A stretch of DNA of 64,000 nt from Sphingopyxis microcysteis (lineage in GTDB: Bacteria; Pseudomonadota; Alphaproteobacteria; Sphingomonadales; Sphingomonadaceae): NCBI RefSeq assembly GCF_012274265.1, contig NZ_JAANYY010000003.1:372001-436000 (forward strand), written 5' to 3'. Shown here piece after piece: positions 58,694 to 64,000 of the stretch; position 1 is the first letter of the stretch; every line of letters starts with the position of its first letter. A model generated the notes under the pieces. The model did not search any database and was not told where the DNA came from. It was given only the letters and a program-made list of their open reading frames with translations. A program made the translations under genes and the position numbers.

Positions 58694-59388
58694 AGCGCTT
58701 CTGGAAAGAGGTCGCCGTCATCGATGACGATGGCGGCTGGGGCATCGCGCTCGACGGGCGCCCGGTGCGCACGCCGCAGCGCGCTTCGCTGGCGGCGCCG
58801 AGCGCGGCGCTGGCCGAAGCGATTGCCGCCGAATGGCGCGCGGTGGGCGAAACAATCGACCCCGGCGCAATGCCGATGACCGGGCTGGCCAATGCCGCGA
58901 TCGACCTGGCGGCGCCCGACGTCGCGGCCTTTGCCGCGCCGGTCGCGGCTTATGCGGAGAGCGACCTTTTCTGCTATCGCGACGCGCGCGACGCAGCGTT
59001 GCAGGCCGAGCAGGCGGCGGCGTGGAACCCGCTGCTGGCTTGGGCCGAGGGACGCTATGGCGTCGAGTTCGCGCCGACGCAGGGCGTGCTGCCGGTCGAC
59101 CAACCCGCAGCAACCATCGCGGCCCTACGCGATGCCGTGTTCGCACAGGACCCGTGGCAGATCACGGCGCTGACGCCGCTGGTCACGATCGGCGGCTCGC
59201 TCGTCGCCGGGCTCGCGCTGCTCGAAAACGCCTTCGACACCGATGCCTTGTGGCAGGCGGTCAGCCTTGACGAGCTTTACCAGGAACGCCGCTGGGGCGC
59301 CGACAGCGAAGCGCAGAAAGCGCGCGCGGGCAACCAGCGCGCGTGGGACAATGCGGCGCGGTTTCTCGCTCTGATAGAAAGAACCTGA
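58690..59388 (+). CDS. ATP12-family F1-ATPase assembly chaperone
   Basis: The GTG at 58690 overlaps the preceding stop and gives 232 residues. The protein matches the ATP12 family: KRFWKEVAVIDDDGGWGIAL and DGRPVRTPQR at the start, LAEAIAAEWRAVGETIDPGA and MPMTGLANAAID in the middle, and DELYQERRWGADSEA near the end. In mitochondria ATP12 helps the alpha subunit join the F1 head; alphaproteobacterial homologues are thought to do the same. It closes a five-gene overlapping operon that begins with crcB. Confidence 0.95.
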   Translation: MKRFWKEVAVIDDDGGWGIALDGRPVRTPQRASLAAPSAALAEAIAAEWRAVGETIDPGAMPMTGLANAAIDLAAPDVAAFAAPVAAYAESDLFCYRDARDAALQAEQAAAWNPLLAWAEGRYGVEFAPTQGVLPVDQPAATIAALRDAVFAQDPWQITALTPLVTIGGSLVAGLALLENAFDTDALWQAVSLDELYQERRWGADSEAQKARAGNQRAWDNAARFLALIERT

Positions 59389-59396
59389 CCTTCAAC

Positions 59397-59470
59397 CCGT
59401 TCGTGTCGAGCGAAGTCGAGACACGCTAGCGCAGCCCTAGACGCATCTCGACTGCGCTCGATGCGAACGG
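59397..59470. repeat. Inverted repeat, GTGTCGAGCGAAGTCGAGAC family, copy 2
   Basis: The left arm (59397-59422) is identical to that of copy 1 at 8072; the right arm (59445-59470) has four mismatches to a perfect complement. It lies between the convergent ATP12 and crotonase genes, the same type of place as copy 1. Confidence 0.85.
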
Positions 59471-59498
59471 AGAAGTAGAAGGTTGCCTTGCGGCTCGC

Positions 59499-60302
59499 TT
59501 AATCCACAAAACTCGGCTTGCGCTTCTGCATATGCGCCATCACCGCCTCGATCTGGTTCGGGGTGCGGATGACCTTGACCTGCTCGTCGCTCTCGGCCTG
59601 CAAAATCTCCGCATCGCTCGCATCACCCAGCATATTGCACAGCCGCTTGGCGCCACGGATCGCGTGCGGGTTCTTGTCGGCAATGACTGCGGCCAGCTCC
59701 ATCGCCTTCGCCAGCGGGTCGTCCGACACATGTGTCGCAAAACCGAGCAGCTTCGCCTCCGACCCCGTGAATTCGCGGTTGGTATAGATCATCTCGCGCA
59801 GCACATCGTCGGCGACCTGCGTGCGCCACAGCGCCATGCCGGCGACGTCGGGAACCAGCCCCCAGCGCATTTCCATGATCGCGATGCGCGTATCGGGGTG
59901 GACGATGCGGATGTCGGCGGCGGCCATGATCTGGCTGCCCGCGCCAAAGGCGACGCCGTGGACCGCCGCGATCACCGGCACCGGCAGCTCGCGCCAGCCC
60001 CACGCGGCATATTGCGCGTTATTCGCGATCCCCTTGGTCCGGTCGGCGAGTCCGCCGCCCGCGCTGCTCGCACCGGGATCGCGATCGCCGCCAAGGCTCG
60101 ACAGGTCGAGCCCGGCGCAGAACGCACGGCCCTCGCCCGACAGAACAACGACGCGAAGTCCGGTGGTCGCCTTCAGCTGATCGACCGCTTCGGCGAGCGC
60201 TTCCCACATCGCGGTGTCGAGCGCGTTCATCTTGTCCGCGCGGATCAGCCGGACGTCGGCGATGCCGCCCTCCAGCATGGTGATTGAAATCCGGTCTTTC
60301 AT
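59499..60302 (-). CDS. Crotonase-family enoyl-CoA hydratase/isomerase
   Basis: The 267-residue protein has crotonase signatures: GRAFCAGLDLSSLGGD and IAAVHGVAFGAGSQIMAAAD form the oxyanion hole. The active-site acid is uncertain; EMRWGLVPDVAGMA has Asp where many hydratases have Glu. It should act on an acyl-CoA made by the CoA ligase encoded upstream. It follows the DsbA-like isomerase gene by 14 bp on the same strand, so the three genes form an operon for uptake or breakdown of an organic acid. Confidence 0.93.
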   Translation of the reverse strand: MKDRISITMLEGGIADVRLIRADKMNALDTAMWEALAEAVDQLKATTGLRVVVLSGEGRAFCAGLDLSSLGGDRDPGASSAGGGLADRTKGIANNAQYAAWGWRELPVPVIAAVHGVAFGAGSQIMAAADIRIVHPDTRIAIMEMRWGLVPDVAGMALWRTQVADDVLREMIYTNREFTGSEAKLLGFATHVSDDPLAKAMELAAVIADKNPHAIRGAKRLCNMLGDASDAEILQAESDEQVKVIRTPNQIEAVMAHMQKRKPSFVD

Positions 60303-60316
60303 GGGAGAGTCCTTGT

Positions 60317-60925
60317 TCAGCGTTTCAGCGCGGCTTCAACCAGCGGAAGCTGGTCGTTGCCGAAATACATATCCTGTTTGTCGACGAAGATCGTCGGCGA
60401 GCCATAGCCGCCGCGCGCGATGAGTTCATCGGTGTTGGCGCGCAGCCGCGCCTTCACCGCATCGCTGCCCGCGGCCGCCGCGAGCGCTGCGCCATCAAGG
60501 CCTTCGGCATCGGCGACCGCCGCCAGCACCGCAGGGTCGTCGAGATTTTCCTGCCGGTCGAAATAGCTCGCAAAAGCGCCGCGCGCGAAGCAGACGAGCG
60601 CCGCCTGATCATCTTCGATCGCGCAGCAGAACCGCATCGCCGCGATGCTTTTCGCCGGGTGCCATTGCGACGGGAAATTCATCGGCACCCCGGCAAGGCG
60701 CGCCCAATCCTGCAGCACTTTCCAGCTGTGCTGGAGCCGCCGGTTGTCCGCCTGCTCGCGCGCCGCATAGACGGCGGGATTGACCGCGTTGAATACCCCG
60801 CCGACGAGGATCGGCCGGTACACCGCCGCCGCGCCCGTGCGTTCGAGCACCCCCGGCAGGTTGTGGAACGCGAGGCAGGTCCACGGACTCGACAGATCGA
60901 AGAAAAATTCGACGCGCGCGGCCAT
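60317..60925 (-). CDS. 2-hydroxychromene-2-carboxylate isomerase-like (DsbA-fold) protein
   Basis: The 202-residue protein has the DsbA/kappa-GST fold: VEFFFDLSSPWTCLAFHNL at the start holds the Ser that binds glutathione in isomerases, and there is no CXXC. The end (GGYGSPTIFVDKQDMYFGND) includes the cis-Pro and the thioredoxin strand. Family members isomerise a naphthalene catabolite, but many are annotated only by fold. GGAGG precedes the ATG, which starts 4 bp after the ligase stop. Confidence 0.9.
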   Translation of the reverse strand: MAARVEFFFDLSSPWTCLAFHNLPGVLERTGAAAVYRPILVGGVFNAVNPAVYAAREQADNRRLQHSWKVLQDWARLAGVPMNFPSQWHPAKSIAAMRFCCAIEDDQAALVCFARGAFASYFDRQENLDDPAVLAAVADAEGLDGAALAAAAGSDAVKARLRANTDELIARGGYGSPTIFVDKQDMYFGNDQLPLVEAALKR

Positions 60926-60929
60926 CGGA

Positions 60930-62462
60930 TCAGGCCTCCGCCTTTGCCTTCTCCCAATATTGGTCGCGCAGTAGCCGCTTGTAGAGCTTGCCCGTGTCGT
61001 GGCGCGGCAAGGCTTCGAGGAAGTCGATGCGGCGCGGAACCTTCACCCCCGACAATTTTTCGCGCGCATAGGCGACCAGCTCGTCGCGCAGCGCATCGCC
61101 CGCGTCGGCCATGTCGGCGGGCTGGACGACCGCGATCACCTCTTCGCCCATTTCCTCATGTGGCCCGCCCACGACGGCAACGTCGGCGACCTTGGGATGG
61201 GTGACGAGATGATTTTCGATTTCCTGCGGATAGATGTTCACGCCGCCCGAGATGATCATGAAGCTCTTGCGGTCGGTGAGGTAGAGAAAGCCCTCCTCGT
61301 CGAGCTTGCCGACATCGCCCAGGGTCGACCAGCCCTTCGAATTGCGGCTCGACGCGGTTTTTTCGTCGTCGCCATGATATTCGAAGACATTCTCGCTCTC
61401 GAAGAACACCGTGCCTTCCTCGTTCGGGCCGAGCTCGGTCTCATTGTCCTCGCCCATGATGTGGACGGTGCCGAGGATCGGGCGACCAACGCTGCCCCGG
61501 TGCGTCAGCCAGTCGGCGCTGGAGATGAAGGTCATGCCATTGCCTTCAGATCCGGCATAATATTCGAACAGCACCGGCCCCCACCAGTCGATCATCGCCT
61601 GCTTCACCGGCACCGGGCATGGCGCGGCGGCGTGGATCGCGACTTTGAGCGACGAAGTATCGTAACGGGTCCGGACCTCTTCGGGCAATTTCAGCATCCG
61701 CACGAAATGCGTCGGCACCCACTGGCTGCTGTTCACCCGATAGCGCTCCATATGCGCCAGCGCCGCTTCAGGATCGAATTTCTTCATCAGCACGACGGTG
61801 CCGCCCAGCCGGTGGATCGTCATCGACCAGCGCAGCGGCGCGGCGTGATAGAGCGGTGCGGGCGACAGGTAGATGCTGTCGGCATTGATCTGGAACACCG
61901 CCGAGGCGAGCATGACGAGGCTGTTCATTGCGTCGATCGCGGGCTCCTCGGGCAGCGGCACGCGCACACCCTTGGGTCGACCGGTGGTGCCCGACGAATA
62001 GAGCATGTCGACCCCGGCGCGCTCGTCGGCGACGGGGGTCGCGGGCATCGCAGCGACGGCATCCTCCCAGCTTTCATAACCCGCAATGTCGCCGCCCATC
62101 GCGAAACGCTTGACGCCGGTCGTCAGCCGCTGCGCGGCGTCCGCAAGACTGGCCGAGACAACCAGGATCTGCGCCCCCGAATTTTCGAGAATATAATCGG
62201 TTTCGTCCTGCGTGAGCCGCGACGAAATGCAGACATAACGCAGCCCGGCCCGCTGCGCGCCCCAGGTGAGGCCGTAATAATGCGGGGTGTTGTCGAGCAT
62301 GAACGCGACGACATCCTCATGCCCCAGCCCATGCGCACGAAAAAGCTGCGCAGCGCGGTTCGAGGCGGCGTCGAGTTCGCCATAGCTGATTTCCTCGCCC
62401 GTCTCGGCGACGATGATCGCGGCTTTGTCGGGGTTGGCACGGGCGTGGACTGAGGGGTGCAT
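60930..62462 (-). CDS. AMP-dependent acyl-CoA synthetase
   Basis: The ATG at 62462 follows GGAGAAG and gives 510 residues. The adenylate-forming motifs are DMLYSSGTTGRPKGVRVPLP (A3), YYAGSEGNGMTF (A5 region), STLGDVGKLDEEGFLYLTDR (A7-A8) and the C-terminal GKLYKRLLRDQYW with the catalytic Lys. It activates a carboxylic acid as acyl-CoA. It heads an operon with an isomerase and a crotonase. The substrate could be an aromatic or fatty acid, but the pocket residues do not settle it. Confidence 0.94.
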   Translation of the reverse strand: MHPSVHARANPDKAAIIVAETGEEISYGELDAASNRAAQLFRAHGLGHEDVVAFMLDNTPHYYGLTWGAQRAGLRYVCISSRLTQDETDYILENSGAQILVVSASLADAAQRLTTGVKRFAMGGDIAGYESWEDAVAAMPATPVADERAGVDMLYSSGTTGRPKGVRVPLPEEPAIDAMNSLVMLASAVFQINADSIYLSPAPLYHAAPLRWSMTIHRLGGTVVLMKKFDPEAALAHMERYRVNSSQWVPTHFVRMLKLPEEVRTRYDTSSLKVAIHAAAPCPVPVKQAMIDWWGPVLFEYYAGSEGNGMTFISSADWLTHRGSVGRPILGTVHIMGEDNETELGPNEEGTVFFESENVFEYHGDDEKTASSRNSKGWSTLGDVGKLDEEGFLYLTDRKSFMIISGGVNIYPQEIENHLVTHPKVADVAVVGGPHEEMGEEVIAVVQPADMADAGDALRDELVAYAREKLSGVKVPRRIDFLEALPRHDTGKLYKRLLRDQYWEKAKAEA

Positions 62463-62605
62463 CGGGTATCTTCTCCGGGAATCGTTGCTTTGTTTATGTC
62501 GGAGATGAGTAGCAACCTGAAACTTTTGGTCAAGCAAGCTGGGTTTGGTGACAGGATGGCGATCAAGAAACGGCATGTCCGTGCGGTACTGCGATCAAAT
62601 CGTCG

Positions 62606-62737
62606 ATCCTCCCTGTGCCGGAGGCATGTGGAGGTGGCAGCCTCGAAGAGGCTGACGGAGGGGCGAGGCGCGACGTTGCTGCCCCTCCGTCAGCGCTTCG
62701 CGCTGCCACCTCCCCATCGCTGCGCGACAGGGAGGAT
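62606..62737. repeat. Dispersed palindromic element, family A copy 3
   Basis: The element of 132 bp starts ATCCTCCCTGTGCCGGAGG and ends GCGACAGGGAGGAT; its last base is part of the stop codon of the following gene on the minus strand. Its right half matches copy 2 almost base for base. Here the left part is replaced by GGAGGTGGCAGCCTCGAAGA, an inverted partner of the inner repeat, so it forms a more complete hairpin. Confidence 0.88.
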
Positions 62738-63456
62738 TAATCGGGACGCATGCGCAGCGCATAGCCCTGCCCCTTCACCGTGTGCAGCATCGGCCAGTCG
62801 AAGCCGCGATCGACCTTGGCGCGCAGCCGCGACATATGCACCTCGACGCGGTTCGTACCGGGGTCGAAGTCGAGCCGCCACACGGCGCGGAGCAGCGCGT
62901 CGCGCGACAGCGGGCGCCCCGGAACGCGCGCGAGGTTGGCGAGCAGGTCGAATTCGCGCAGCGGCAAGTGAATCAGCCGACCGGCGCGCTCGACGCGCCG
63001 GTCGATCAGGTCGATCCGAAGTTCGCCCCCGCCAAGCTGACCCGCGGCAATATGGTGCCTGCGGAGCAAGCTGGCGATACGCGCCAATAATTCGGGGAGA
63101 TTGCCGGTACAGTCGATGGCATCGTCGGCGCCCGATTCGAGCGCGGTCATCCGATCGTCAAGGCTGTCGCGGTCCGACACCACGAGCAGCGGCCGCCGCC
63201 CCGCGATCGAGCGCGCGAGCCGGACAAATTCGGACGGCTCCTGCCAGTCGAGAAACGGATTGATCAGCAACAGGTCGAAGCAGGCGTCGATCCAAGCGCG
63301 CAGGCCGTCGATATGACGGGGCAGTATCCGCACGACGAACCCCGCGGCCTCGACCGCCGTGCGCAACACCGCAGCCCGATGCGCATGGGGATGATGGATC
63401 GCGATCCGTAACTTCCTGTCGCCTATCCCGGCCAAATCCGATGATGCCATCCGCAT
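62737..63456 (-). CDS. OmpR/PhoB-like regulator with a degenerate receiver domain
   Basis: The ATG at 63456 gives 239 residues (63450 and 63504 are other possible starts). The C-terminal winged helix is intact: LPLREFDLLANLARVPGRPL, SRDALLRAVWR and VEVHMSRLRAKVD. The receiver-like N-terminus keeps the fold pattern but lacks key residues: the acidic pair is replaced by IHHPH, the phosphoacceptor position is Asn66 (LLLINPF), and the switch Lys is replaced (IDCTGN). It is thus unlikely to be controlled by phosphorylation. It is divergent from the CoA ligase gene at 63538. Its stop abuts a palindromic element. Confidence 0.9.
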   Translation of the reverse strand: MRMASSDLAGIGDRKLRIAIHHPHAHRAAVLRTAVEAAGFVVRILPRHIDGLRAWIDACFDLLLINPFLDWQEPSEFVRLARSIAGRRPLLVVSDRDSLDDRMTALESGADDAIDCTGNLPELLARIASLLRRHHIAAGQLGGGELRIDLIDRRVERAGRLIHLPLREFDLLANLARVPGRPLSRDALLRAVWRLDFDPGTNRVEVHMSRLRAKVDRGFDWPMLHTVKGQGYALRMRPD

Positions 63457-63537
63457 CCCCCGTCGTCGACGCAACGTCTTGTCGCCCCGCCGCCCCACCG
63501 GCATTGCACCGCCTTTCGGCTGTGCTAACCCTGAACC

Positions 63538-64000
63538 ATGACCAGTATCGAAATGCTTGACGGCGACTTCGCCACCCTGCCCGACCTTGTCCGTGCCCAT
63601 GCCGCGGAACGTCCCGATGCCGTAGCGGCTGCCGATCCCGAACGGCGACTGAGCTGGTCCGAACTGGACCAATTGACCGACCGAATCGCGGCGCGGTTGC
63701 AGCAGGACGGATTTGCGAAAGGCGATCGCACCGCGATTGCGGGCCTCAACAGCGTCGAACAGATGGCGGTCATATTGGGTACGCTACGCGCGGGCGGCGT
63801 GGCGGGGCTGGTTACCAACAGCGCCACCGGTGAACAGATGGCGGCGATGATCGCCGACACCGGCGCGCGGCACCTGTTCCTGGACAGCGCCGCCAAGGCG
63901 AGCCTTCAGGGGCAGGTCATCGCCGCGAGCGACCTGATCGCAATGGAGGGCGGCGACGCCGGGGTACCGCTCGACGCGTGGTTATCGTCGGCAAGCGCGC
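63538..64000 (+). CDS. Partial acyl-CoA synthetase/AMP-ligase N-terminus
   Basis: From the ATG at 63538 the frame stays open for 154 codons to the edge. The opening TLPDLVRAHAAERPDAVAAA, LSWSELDQLTDRIAARLQQD and the GDRTAIAGLNSVEQMAVILG and LRAGGVAGLV stretch match the N-terminal domain of adenylate-forming CoA ligases, where the standard order is the same. The core AMP-binding motifs lie beyond the window. It is divergent from the atypical response regulator gene with 81 bp between starts, so that regulator may control it. Substrate is unknown. Confidence 0.88.
   Translation, partial: MTSIEMLDGDFATLPDLVRAHAAERPDAVAAADPERRLSWSELDQLTDRIAARLQQDGFAKGDRTAIAGLNSVEQMAVILGTLRAGGVAGLVTNSATGEQMAAMIADTGARHLFLDSAAKASLQGQVIAASDLIAMEGGDAGVPLDAWLSSASA

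Overview
This window looks like chromosomal DNA of a GC-rich, Gram-negative alphaproteobacterium of the order Sphingomonadales, most likely Sphingopyxis or a close relative. That placement is inferred from protein style and general knowledge; no database was searched. Supporting signs are two TonB-dependent receptors, an ATP12-type F1 chaperone, a CHASE/HWE-type histidine kinase, very high GC in third codon positions, and the dispersed inverted repeats common in sphingomonad intergenic DNA. There is no integrase, transposase, phage gene or CRISPR array, so the window appears to be ordinary chromosome with accessory metabolic loci.

Layout. 1-3452 (minus): peptidyl-prolyl isomerase, bamD, recN and an overlapping partial gene. 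3634-8021 (plus): a membrane protein, an ArsR/SRPBCC pair with its operator, an alpha/beta hydrolase, and a phosphoribosyltransferase plus adenine-deaminase-type enzyme forming a purine salvage pair. 8207-15639 (minus): a lone mreB, a PAS protein, an RNase H-like protein, then a BlaI - M56 sensor - repeat protein - TonB receptor array. 16037-22132 (plus): an exported TPR-CHAT protein, corA and chrA. 22959-31251 (plus): a CHASE histidine kinase overlapping a fused 5-oxoprolinase, the DUF969/DUF979 membrane pair and a DUF2891 protein, readable as a 5-oxoproline use locus. 31435-43394: regulators, secreted proteins, an S9 peptidase, a response regulator, aconitase and small membrane proteins. 43531-54045 (minus): an alpha-glucoside locus (LacI regulator, GH65 phosphorylase fused to beta-phosphoglucomutase, TonB receptor, sugar MFS transporter, glucokinase) followed by an amidohydrolase. 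54203-59388: tRNA-Val, a winged-helix regulator, a nuclease, and a tightly overlapping fluC - pseudouridine synthase - PaiB - membrane protein - ATP12 operon. 59499-64000: an acyl-CoA synthetase, isomerase and crotonase operon, an atypical response regulator without phosphorylation residues, and the start of a second acyl-CoA ligase.

How genes work together. The alpha-glucoside locus forms a complete inferred route: outer-membrane uptake, inner-membrane transport, phosphorolysis, beta-glucose-1-phosphate conversion and glucose phosphorylation, with a palindromic LacI-type operator in front. The 5-oxoproline locus pairs uptake and ring opening. The BlaI array links a proteolytic sensor carrying about 28-residue repeats to an exported protein with the same repeats and to a receptor; its signal is unknown. 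The most unusual sequence feature is a 96-bp palindromic repeat inside the 5-oxoprolinase reading frame, kept in frame as a linker between the two catalytic halves. Other dispersed palindromes sit in intergenic DNA, often right at gene ends.
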